Shown here in pieces: positions 1-6,363 of a stretch of DNA of 12,892 nt. A program made the translations under genes and the position numbers. Source of the stretch: Promethearchaeota archaeon (lineage in GTDB: Archaea; Asgardarchaeota; Lokiarchaeia; Sigynarchaeales; SOKP01); NCBI GenBank assembly GCA_016839905.1, contig JAEOTJ010000217.1:1-12892 (forward strand), written 5' to 3'. Numbering within the stretch: the stretch's first letter is position 1; every line of letters begins with the position of its first letter. The notes beneath the pieces are model-generated. The model saw only the letters and a list, made by a program, of their open reading frames with translations. It was not told the DNA's origin and did not search any database.

Positions 1-1
1 T

Positions 2-178
2 ATTATAATTGAACATAATATGGAAATTATAAAATCTGCGGATTACATCATTGATATAGGGCCAGAAGGGGGTGAAAAAGGCGGAAAAATAGTAACTATG
101 GGAACTCCCGAAGATGTAATAAATAACAAGAAATCCCATACCGCAAAATATCTGAAAAACTATCTTAATAAAAATTAA
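2..178 (+). CDS. uvrA: UvrA excinuclease ATPase subunit, C-terminal end (partial)
   Basis: This is the last 58 codons of a gene that begins before the window. The reading [20 protein letters not shown], then [11 protein letters not shown] and finally SHTAKYLK, matches the UvrA C-terminus: the EHN of the second ABC ATPase (switch His region), the (D/I)xGPEGGxxGG turn, and the SHTAxYL tail. UvrA is the damage-sensing ATPase of UvrABC nucleotide excision repair and acts in the cytoplasm with UvrB. In archaea the family is generally regarded as acquired from bacteria, and it is found mainly in mesophiles. It ends 99 nt before infB, which has its own TATA-like box, so the two are probably separate transcripts. 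The identification is secure; the start and the rest of the protein cannot be seen. Confidence 0.88.
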   Translation: MIIEHNMEIIKSADYIIDIGPEGGEKGGKIVTMGTPEDVINNKKSHTAKYLKNYLNKN

Positions 179-212
179 TTTCTTAAAAACAAAAAGTTCT
201 ATACTTTGGTTA

Positions 213-226
213 TTTATTATAAATAA
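213..226 (+). promoter_or_regulatory. TATA-like box upstream of infB
   Basis: TTTATTATAAATAA is the best archaeal TATA-box candidate between uvrA and infB. A start site about 26 nt downstream of its centre would give a leader of roughly 30 nt. That leader contains AGGA (262-265), 12 nt before the ATG, which is a weak Shine-Dalgarno candidate. The region is AT-rich, so chance matches are likely. Confidence 0.4.
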
Positions 227-277
227 TAATTAATTGTCATTACGATATATTAAATCCATTAAGGAAGGGTATAGAAA

Positions 278-2086
278 ATGGCTGTAGATGATGAAAAGAA
301 GATAATTCGAGCACCTATTGCTTGTATTCTAGGTCATATTGACCATGGTAAGACATCTCTGTTAGATTATATAAGAGGAACAGTAGTTCAAAAAAGAGAA
401 GCCGCTGGTATTACGCAGCATATTGGTGCATCTTATTTTCCAACTGAAGATCTGAAAGAATTTTTAAGTAAGTCAAAAAAAGAATTTGCAGACAAGGAGA
501 TTAACCTTCCAGGTATTTTAATTGTTGATACGCCGGGTCATGCGGCATTCATGAATTTGAGAAAAAGAGGAGGAGCAGTAGCAGATATAGCCATCTTAGT
601 GGTAGATGTTACATCTGGAACCATGCCAATAACTTGGGAATCAGTTAGAATTTTAAGAGAAAAAAAGACTCCTTTTGTTATTGCTGCCAATAAAATTGAT
701 AGAATTTCTGGTTGGAAGTCAACTAAAGATGCAGATTTTTTAGACACGTATAAGAAACAGACACAACATGTAAGAGACTTTTTAGATGAAAAACTTTTTC
801 AAATGATAGGGAATTTCTTAGAAGAGGGATTTAAAGGAATTGATAGATATGATAAAATAAAGGATTTTACAAAAAAAATTGCTATAGTTCCGACTAGTGC
901 TAAATCAGGGGAAGGAATCTCAACTTTAATAATGATTTTAATGGGTTTAGTCCAACAATATCTAACAAAAAATTTAAAATTTTCAGAAGGGCCAGCAAAG
1001 GGAGTTGTTTTAGAAGTGAAGAGAGAAAAAGGTCAAGGAACGACCATTGATGTTTTAATTTATGATGGTATCATCAAAAAAGGTGATGAATTTATAGTAG
1101 GCGGTTTAGAAGAGCCTATTAAATCAAAAGTTAGAGCCCTATTCATGCCTAAACCATTAGATGAAATTAGGGATCCAAGACAGAGATTTGATTCAAAGGA
1201 TTTAATAAATGCCGCCGCCGGGATTAAGATTTTAGCCCCTAATATCGAAAATGTTGTAGCGGGCTCGCCCTTCAGGGCAATTGGAGATCCATCAGAAGAG
1301 GAGATTGTATATAAAGAAATTGAAGAGGAAGTTCAAGCTATTAAAATTAAAACTGATAAAGCAGGAGTCGTGCTAAAAGCAGATACTTTAGGATCTCTTG
1401 AAGCATTAGAGAATCATTTTACTAAAAATGGAATAACAATTAGTATCGCTGATATAGGCCCCATTAAAAAAGAGGATATTATAAACGCCAGTATTGTTAG
1501 AGATTTTGATCCTTACTCGGCTGTTGTTCTGGGTTTTAATGTAGATATTTTACCTGAGGCGGAAGAACAAGCTTATAAAGATAACATAAGAATTTTTACA
1601 AATAATGTGATTTATAGATTATTAGAGGATTATGTAGAATATGCAGAAACTCGTCGATCACAAGATATTAACAAGAAGTTAAGCGAACTAACGCTTCCCG
1701 CAAAATTGAAAATGTTTCCAGATTATGTTTTTAGAAATTCTAATCCGGCGGTTTTTGGTGTAAGAGTAGAAGGCGGACTTTTAAAACCAAAGGTACCTTT
1801 AATAACTGCTAAGGGCATAAAAGTAAAAAAAATACATCAGATACAAGATAAAGGTAAAACCCTGGAAAAAGCTGAAAAAGATGATGAAGTAGCAATTTCA
1901 ATTCGAGGTATAGAAATAGGGCGAGATATTGGTAAAGATGAAACGCTTTTTGTTAGACTTCCAGAGCATCACGTAAGACAAATAATCGCAAAATTCTTAA
2001 ATGAATTAACTGCTGATCAAAAAGAAGTTCTTAGGGAATACATGCAAATAATGAGAAAATATAGTCATCCCTGGTGGGGAATGTAA
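278..2086 (+). CDS. infB: Translation initiation factor aIF5B (IF-2 homologue)
   Basis: A 602-residue GTPase of the archaeal/eukaryotic IF5B family, which promotes subunit joining and initiator-tRNA placement on the ribosome. All G-motifs are visible: G1 GHIDHGKT (19-26), G2 GITQHIGAS (44-52), G3 DTPGH (84-88), G4 NKID (138-141) and a G5-like SAKSGEG (about 206-212). Domains II to IV follow (VLEVKREKGQGTTIDVLIYD; VLKADTLGSLEAL). The C-terminus ends HPWWGM, close to that of other archaeal aIF5Bs. Length is typical for the archaeal form, which lacks the long eukaryotic N-terminal extension. The ATG at 278 gives MAVDDEKKIIRAPI, the normal short lead-in to G1. The gene is convergent with the next one, with only four bases between the stop codons. 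No insert or frameshift is seen, which contrasts with the EF-2-type gene in the same window. Confidence 0.95.
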   Translation: MAVDDEKKIIRAPIACILGHIDHGKTSLLDYIRGTVVQKREAAGITQHIGASYFPTEDLKEFLSKSKKEFADKEINLPGILIVDTPGHAAFMNLRKRGGAVADIAILVVDVTSGTMPITWESVRILREKKTPFVIAANKIDRISGWKSTKDADFLDTYKKQTQHVRDFLDEKLFQMIGNFLEEGFKGIDRYDKIKDFTKKIAIVPTSAKSGEGISTLIMILMGLVQQYLTKNLKFSEGPAKGVVLEVKREKGQGTTIDVLIYDGIIKKGDEFIVGGLEEPIKSKVRALFMPKPLDEIRDPRQRFDSKDLINAAAGIKILAPNIENVVAGSPFRAIGDPSEEEIVYKEIEEEVQAIKIKTDKAGVVLKADTLGSLEALENHFTKNGITISIADIGPIKKEDIINASIVRDFDPYSAVVLGFNVDILPEAEEQAYKDNIRIFTNNVIYRLLEDYVEYAETRRSQDINKKLSELTLPAKLKMFPDYVFRNSNPAVFGVRVEGGLLKPKVPLITAKGIKVKKIHQIQDKGKTLEKAEKDDEVAISIRGIEIGRDIGKDETLFVRLPEHHVRQIIAKFLNELTADQKEVLREYMQIMRKYSHPWWGM

Positions 2087-2090
2087 ATCT

Positions 2091-2918
2091 TTATTTATTT
2101 AATAGCGCATTTCTTAGTTTTACTTCAATAACAGGGATGTATGAACGCATTATCATATTCTTACCAAAAAAATATAAAAGTAACTCATTATTAGGCTCAT
2201 CACTCATGTTAATGCTTGTATTGATCACAATTCCAAGAGTTTTTTGCCCTGTATTATAATAATCCTTAACATCCAAACCATTAGGCAAATCCATGCCAAT
2301 AAATTTATCTCCTTGAGGAATTGTTTCCATTTTTAAAAGATAGAGGTAATCTATAATAATACCCTTTAAATCTACTCCTGGATAATATTTAACCATTTCT
2401 TTAATTCCGTTACAATAAAGAATGTTATTCATTGAAGAGTTTAATGAGTACGCATAAATGCTATTCTTCTCGTCTTGAATGATGGGATCTAAAATAGATC
2501 TAATAATTAAAATATTGTTTGAAATGAAATTCTTAAGGGAGATATCCTCCATTACATCAGAAATCCTCCTATTTAATTTCTTGCTATTTATTGCCTCACT
2601 TACATCTTTAAATTCACGAGACTCAAAAAATTTACTATAAATATATCTAATTTTATTAATAATTCCCTCTTCAATATGATACTCATCGAATAACATTGCC
2701 ATTAATAGATCTTGTATTTCTTGGTGTTTGATCTTTTCAATAATCATTTTATTTCTCTCAAAACCTATGGTTTTTAATGGATATGTCAGTTCTTGCGATA
2801 TACTATAAATAGCACTGCAAAAACCCGAGAGTAAATGTTTATCAAGCCCAACAAGATCTTTACTTAGATAAAAAGGGAGTAATCCACCTTCACTTATAAC
2901 GAGAAATTTTCTAATCAT
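2091..2918 (-). CDS. Longin/roadblock-like domain protein, hypothetical
   Basis: A 275-residue protein of unknown function. The first 65 residues read like a longin-type fold: paired strands (RKFLVISEGGLLPFYLSK), an amphipathic helix with small residues (DKHLLSGFCSAIYSISQEL), then a further strand (LKTIGFERNKMIIEKI). This arrangement is common among Asgard proteins associated with small-GTPase and membrane-trafficking-like modules. The middle is helical and charged (about 66-140). The C-terminal part (about 185-265) contains strand-like stretches (KTLGIVINTSI; NELLLYFFGKNM) and could be another alpha/beta module. There is no signal peptide or membrane segment. It is convergent with infB and divergent from cca across a 126-nt AT-rich gap. 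The longin assignment is pattern recognition only; no catalytic motif is visible. Confidence 0.7.
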   Translation of the reverse strand: MIRKFLVISEGGLLPFYLSKDLVGLDKHLLSGFCSAIYSISQELTYPLKTIGFERNKMIIEKIKHQEIQDLLMAMLFDEYHIEEGIINKIRYIYSKFFESREFKDVSEAINSKKLNRRISDVMEDISLKNFISNNILIIRSILDPIIQDEKNSIYAYSLNSSMNNILYCNGIKEMVKYYPGVDLKGIIIDYLYLLKMETIPQGDKFIGMDLPNGLDVKDYYNTGQKTLGIVINTSINMSDEPNNELLLYFFGKNMIMRSYIPVIEVKLRNALLNK

Positions 2919-3004
2919 TCAATTCTTATAAATTAATTCATACTAATATTTGTTTTGTGGTATTCTTTATTTTTTACATCTTTTTTTAAACTATGAAACA
3001 ATAA

Positions 3005-3015
3005 TTTATTATAAG
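3005..3015 (+). promoter_or_regulatory. TATA-like box upstream of cca
   Basis: TTTATTATAAG is centred about 35 nt before the cca ATG and would place transcription start roughly 9 nt before the start codon, a nearly leaderless mRNA. No Shine-Dalgarno sequence is seen before the ATG, which fits. The rest of the divergent gap (2919-3044) is AT-rich with nothing else that can be supported. Confidence 0.35.
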
Positions 3016-3044
3016 ATTTTAATATCAATTTCACAACTAATTCC

Positions 3045-4502
3045 ATGCCATCTATAAACGAAATTTTAGAGGAAATATTAAGAGAAATCATCCCAACAGA
3101 AAAAGAATTAGATTTAATTAGTGGAATAGTTAAAAATCTAAAATCCCTCTTAGCAAAAAAAGCCATGGAATTAAAGTTGGAATATACTCATATTGAACCT
3201 CAAGGTTCTACTGGAATTAAGCAAACTCAATTGAGAAATGACTTTGATATCGACTTGTTTATAGGTTTAAAGTATGACTTATATAAATCCAAATTTAAAG
3301 GATTAAGCAAGAATAAGTTAAAAAAAGAATCCAAAAAAGACTTTTTAAAGCTATGTAATGATTGGATTATTAAATCTTTAGATTTAAAGGAATTTCAAAA
3401 TCCTCGCCTTTTATATGCTGAACATCCCTATGTTACTGTAGATTATCTTGCCCAAAATGTTAAAATTAAATTAGATATCGTTTTATTTTTTGATTTACCC
3501 CTTGAATATATAGAAAAAAATGGACCCATAACATCAGTTGATAGATCTCCTTGGCATGGCCGGTTTATCAGAGATAATTTATCTAAAGAACAAAAAAACC
3601 ATGTAAGACTTCTAAAACATTTTTTTAAAGCCTGTCATTGTTATGGAGATAAAAGTGCTGTAGGAAAAGTAGGCTTTTTTGGTTATATTGCAGAATTACT
3701 CATTTACCATTTTGAAACTATTCAAAACCTTTTTGAAAATTTTAGCACTCTTAGAGATAAACCTATAGATTTTTTTAATAGGAGCGAAAAAGAATTAGAA
3801 AAAATCACTCATTTCCAGAATGATCATCTAATTATTACTGATCCAATCGATATGAATAGAAATGTGGGATCGGCAGTTGCCGAGAGCGCATATAAATATT
3901 GTAATAATCAAATAGAACATTTTTTAAAATATCCAACTAGAGAATTTTTCCAGATAAAACCAATTCCAGAAGCAGATTTATCAGATTTAAATGACTCGCT
4001 ACTTTCAAACATTTATATTATTGAATCAAGAGCGATCGACAATGAAAAACATTATACATTAAATAGGGATAAACTACATGCTTTAGGAGAAACTATTAAG
4101 GCTAATGGAGAAAAGGAACCTTCACATGTAGAAAGGTTTGGACACATAGTATATGATGTATATTTCGAAGATGGTAAAAAGGAATATAATTTAGCTGTCT
4201 ATTGTGAAAACCCAGAAATCTCCCCTACCTATTTACGACGAGGGCCTCCTAATAATGAAACAAAGCATGTTGCTAAATTTAAAGAGAAAAATCCATATTC
4301 TTTTGAAAAAGATGGCTATTTATGGGTGGAATCTAAAAGAACAGATACGAGTTTTATTATATTTCTCTCTAAAATGATAAAAGATAAAATTCCGGAGAAT
4401 CTTGAAGTTAACAACATTTCTAATTCTTTTAAAGTAAAAACCACATCAGGAAAGAAAGCAATAACCGTTTTAAAAGATATGGTTTTACCATACTATTTAT
4501 AA
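3045..4502 (+). CDS. cca: CCA tRNA nucleotidyltransferase, archaeal class I
   Basis: A 485-residue enzyme that adds or repairs the 3'-CCA of tRNAs using CTP and ATP. The nucleotidyltransferase signature is at 54-71 (GSTG..., then DFDIDL), giving catalytic carboxylates D68 and D70; the third is D144 in KLDIV. The following block SVDRSPWHGRFIRDNL and the helix VRLLKHFFKACHCYG, then GFFGYIAELLI, match the archaeal CCA central domain. The RRGPP motif near residue 400 and the C-terminal region belong to the tail domain. It is slightly longer than the roughly 440-residue norm. The ATG at 3045 gives MPSINEILEEIL, the usual N-terminal helix, and no earlier in-frame start is better. It is divergent from the longin-like gene. 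Class I architecture is archaeal, unlike the bacterial/eukaryotic class II, which supports an archaeal host. Confidence 0.93.
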   Translation: MPSINEILEEILREIIPTEKELDLISGIVKNLKSLLAKKAMELKLEYTHIEPQGSTGIKQTQLRNDFDIDLFIGLKYDLYKSKFKGLSKNKLKKESKKDFLKLCNDWIIKSLDLKEFQNPRLLYAEHPYVTVDYLAQNVKIKLDIVLFFDLPLEYIEKNGPITSVDRSPWHGRFIRDNLSKEQKNHVRLLKHFFKACHCYGDKSAVGKVGFFGYIAELLIYHFETIQNLFENFSTLRDKPIDFFNRSEKELEKITHFQNDHLIITDPIDMNRNVGSAVAESAYKYCNNQIEHFLKYPTREFFQIKPIPEADLSDLNDSLLSNIYIIESRAIDNEKHYTLNRDKLHALGETIKANGEKEPSHVERFGHIVYDVYFEDGKKEYNLAVYCENPEISPTYLRRGPPNNETKHVAKFKEKNPYSFEKDGYLWVESKRTDTSFIIFLSKMIKDKIPENLEVNNISNSFKVKTTSGKKAITVLKDMVLPYYL

Positions 4503-4535
4503 ATTAAGTAAAAATATCTATTTAGTTTCTATTAT

Positions 4536-4569
4536 AAAAAAAAATAAAAAGATAAGTCATTTGACTTAT
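4536..4569 (-). terminator. Hairpin plus T-tract terminator of the 38-codon gene
   Basis: A perfect inverted repeat (ATAAGTCA at 4552-4559, TGACTTAT at 4562-4569) can form a 7-bp stem with a 4-nt loop. On the minus strand it is followed at once by C, five T, A and nine T (4551-4536). It lies 12 nt beyond the stop codon of the small minus-strand gene. Archaea can stop at T-tracts alone; here a hairpin is also present. On the plus strand no T-tract follows, so it does not suit cca. Confidence 0.6.
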
Positions 4570-4581
4570 AAAATCATATGA

Positions 4582-4698
4582 TTAAGGTCCGCCTTCTCCA
4601 CATCCTGGACCGCTTACACCAGCGGCAGCCATACTCAGACCATATGACACAGTAAGCAAAATTGCTAAAGCAACCATTACTTTTTTATTTATTTTCAA
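4582..4698 (-). CDS. 38-residue secreted or membrane peptide, TTG start
   Basis: A short gene of unknown function, supported by its complete set of signals rather than by homology. A TTG start is preceded by AGGTGAT (4711-4705), an exact 7-nt match to the anti-Shine-Dalgarno sequence, with a 6-nt spacer. The peptide starts with basic MKINKK, continues with a hydrophobic stretch VMVALAILLTVSYGLSMAAA, and ends GVSGPGCGEGGP, a glycine-rich tail with a single Cys. This is the layout of a Sec signal peptide plus a 12- to 15-residue mature peptide; cleavage might fall after MAAA. A single-pass membrane peptide is the alternative. A TATA box lies upstream and a hairpin/T-tract lies downstream. It sits alone between cca and the aminotransferase. 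An in-frame ATG at codon 8 is possible but would leave the Shine-Dalgarno sequence unused. A pheromone-like or surface role is conceivable but not shown. Confidence 0.65.
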   Translation of the reverse strand: MKINKKVMVALAILLTVSYGLSMAAAGVSGPGCGEGGP

Positions 4699-4706
4699 CT
4701 CTAAAT

Positions 4707-4725
4707 CACCTATAATTGTTAGGTG
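4707..4725. repeat. Inverted repeat CACCTA-N7-TAGGTG, candidate operator
   Basis: Perfect 6-bp arms at 4707-4712 and 4720-4725 lie between the minus-strand TATA box and the TTG start of the 38-codon gene. The predicted transcription start (about 26 nt from the TATA centre, near 4710) falls inside it. One arm also forms most of the Shine-Dalgarno sequence. It is therefore better placed as a repressor site than as an RNA hairpin, although an upstream-shifted start would let the stem mask the ribosome-binding site. Confidence 0.45.
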
Positions 4726-4731
4726 TAATTA

Positions 4732-4739
4732 TTTATAAA
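4732..4739 (-). promoter_or_regulatory. TATA box of the 38-codon gene
   Basis: On the minus strand TTTATAAA is preceded by T-rich sequence, making it one of the best TATA-box matches in the window. It predicts transcription start near 4710 and a leader of about 12 nt that begins essentially at the Shine-Dalgarno sequence. Confidence 0.55.
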
Positions 4740-4843
4740 AAGAAGTATTTAAAGTCATCATTTTTCCAGATCACAGGACACTCAATAAATCAATAATTCA
4801 TTATTTTTGCGATTGTTTTTATTTTTTTTTTTTTATAATAATA
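4740..4843 (+). promoter_or_regulatory. AT-rich upstream region of the aminotransferase gene
   Basis: This completes the 341-nt stretch between cca and the aminotransferase; the other part holds the 38-codon gene. It contains no further ORF worth calling. A run of 13 T (4822-4834) ends nine bases before the ATG and could act as a plus-strand terminator for read-through from cca or as part of the leader. No convincing Shine-Dalgarno sequence precedes the ATG. Confidence 0.3.
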
Positions 4844-6016
4844 ATGGATCTTTCAAACATCACTACGGTTTTTACGGAATCTGTCATACGTGAAATGACT
4901 CGAATTGCAAATGAAAATCCTGGTTGCATCAACTTAGCTCAAGGATTTCCCGATTTTTCTGCTCCTGAATCAATAAAAAATGCTGCTATAGAAGCAATTC
5001 AAGCAGATATTAACCAGTATGCGATTACTTGGGGATCATTTTCACTAAGAAAAGCTATCGCTGAGAGAGTAGCAGAATATAATAAAATTAAGTCTATAAA
5101 TCCGAATAAGAATATTACAGTTACTTGTGGTTCTACAGAAGCAATGATTTCTGCAATGAAAGCCGTGATAAATCCAGGGGATGAAGCGATTATTTTTGAG
5201 CCTTTCTATGAAAATTATGGACCTGATTGTTTATTATCAGGGGCTACACCCCGTTATATCAAATTAAATTCACCTGATTGGTCAATTGATTTTGATATGC
5301 TTGAACGGCTCTTTAATGAAAAAACAAAAGTCATAATTTTAAACACTCCAAATAATCCTACGGGTAAAGTTTTTAGCGAAAAAGAATTGAAAATTATATC
5401 GAATTTATGCTTAAACCATGATTGCATTGCTATAACTGATGAAATTTATGAATATATCTTATATAATGATTATAAACATGTTTCCATTGCTTCTTTACCA
5501 GATATGGAGAATAATTCCATAACTATTAATTCTATTTCAAAGACTTACTCTCTTACTGGTTGGAGGGTTGGTTGGGCAATTGCAAGTGAAAGAATTACAA
5601 ATGAAATTAAAAAGGTTCATGATTTTCTAACTGTAGGAGCTCCTGCGCCACTACAGGAAGCTGCCGCTTTTGCATTATCACTTAGCGAAGATTATTATGA
5701 ATATCTCCGAGATTTTTATATAAACGCTAGGGATATCCTTTATAATGCCTTAATACAAACTGATCTCCAACCAATAAAACCAGATGGAGCTTACTATATT
5801 ATGACTAATTGCGAGAATTACATGAGCAAACATAATTTAAAGAATGCCCTTGATTTAGCTCTACATTTAATAAAAGATGTAGGAATAGCTACCGTTCCAG
5901 GGTCATCTTTCTATTCAGATCCGAAAGATGGTCAAACTCAGACAAGATTCTGTTTTTGCAAAAAAGAAGAAACATTACAGTTGGCAGCTGAAAGATTAAT
6001 GAAAATTTCAAATTGA
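4844..6016 (+). CDS. PLP-dependent class I/II aminotransferase
   Basis: A 390-residue fold-type I aminotransferase, the usual length. Visible signatures are INLAQGFPDF near the N-terminus, CGSTEAM (cofactor phosphate contact), NTPNNPTGK (167-175, with N171 the PLP-contacting Asn), TDEIYE (D199 and Y202 bind the PLP ring), the Schiff-base K233 in SISKTYSLTGWRVGW, and the substrate-carboxylate R368 in TQTRFCF. The QGFPDF start and GSTEA block resemble the kynurenine/glutamine-phenylpyruvate and archaeal aspartate/aromatic aminotransferase group. The amino-acid substrate cannot be decided from sequence. The enzyme is cytoplasmic and would transfer amino groups to a 2-oxoacid such as 2-oxoglutarate. 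It stands alone, preceded by a T-rich tract and followed by a small hairpin. The start at 4844 gives MDLSNITTVFTESVIREM, a normal family N-terminus. Confidence 0.92.
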   Translation: MDLSNITTVFTESVIREMTRIANENPGCINLAQGFPDFSAPESIKNAAIEAIQADINQYAITWGSFSLRKAIAERVAEYNKIKSINPNKNITVTCGSTEAMISAMKAVINPGDEAIIFEPFYENYGPDCLLSGATPRYIKLNSPDWSIDFDMLERLFNEKTKVIILNTPNNPTGKVFSEKELKIISNLCLNHDCIAITDEIYEYILYNDYKHVSIASLPDMENNSITINSISKTYSLTGWRVGWAIASERITNEIKKVHDFLTVGAPAPLQEAAAFALSLSEDYYEYLRDFYINARDILYNALIQTDLQPIKPDGAYYIMTNCENYMSKHNLKNALDLALHLIKDVGIATVPGSSFYSDPKDGQTQTRFCFCKKEETLQLAAERLMKISN

Positions 6017-6030
6017 AAAAACAAAAATTC

Positions 6031-6050
6031 TGCTGTGACAGCACCTTTTA
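6031..6050 (+). terminator. Small hairpin with short T-tract after the aminotransferase gene
   Basis: TGCTG-TGA-CAGCA can form a 5-bp hairpin 14 nt after the aminotransferase stop codon and is followed by CCTTTTAT. The position suits a terminator, but the stem and the T-tract are both short. Confidence 0.25.
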
Positions 6051-6104
6051 TCGCAATCATATCTTCATAAAAATAGTAAAATATAAAATTTTAGCATGGT
6101 TTAA

Positions 6105-6263
6105 TATAGGTTTGATTGGTTTGAAGGAATACTTTATTTTTCTGATGAAGATTCTGATTTCATTCGCGAAACTGCGGATCGTAATTTAAAAGAACTTTTG
6201 GAAAGAGAAAAAAAACAAAGAGAAACTAAAAAGTTAGGCGATGATTTGTACTTATATAAATAA
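6105..6263 (+). pseudogene. Start-less 52-codon open frame, probably a gene remnant
   Basis: After a stop at 6102-6104 the frame stays open for 52 codons. It begins YRFDWFEGILYFSDEDSDFI, continues RETADRNLKELLERE and ends GDDLYLYK. The charged, helix-forming content looks like real protein, not random AT-rich sequence. No usable start is present: the only nearby ATG (6096) is followed by GTT and then TAA. It may be the 3' end of a decayed gene. It might also be a small gene starting at that ATG and interrupted just like the EF-2-type gene downstream, where stop codons open short inserts. I do not recognise the family. The rest of 6017-6363 holds only a small hairpin and AT-rich sequence. Confidence 0.4.
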
Positions 6264-6363
6264 TTCATGAAATTTTCTTGATTGATAAAATTTTTTACCT
6301 TTCCTTAATTCCTTAAGTTAAAATATTGAAAAAAAAAATTATTTTAATTTAAGTGAGTAAATC

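Noticed and set aside
2074..2259. Plus-strand 61-codon open frame after infB
   Set aside because: It is antisense to the end of the longin-like gene, and its translation has no coding character.
2933..3166. Minus-strand 77-codon open frame overlapping the start of cca
   Set aside because: It lies opposite the conserved cca N-terminus and has no recognisable motif or ribosome-binding site.
4572..4583. 12-bp palindrome AATCATATGATT
   Set aside because: It overlaps the stop of the 38-codon gene; such short AT-rich palindromes are expected by chance here.
6112..6188. 25-codon hydrophobic peptide frame from TTG 6112
   Set aside because: It overlaps the charged, protein-like 52-codon frame, and no Shine-Dalgarno sequence supports it.
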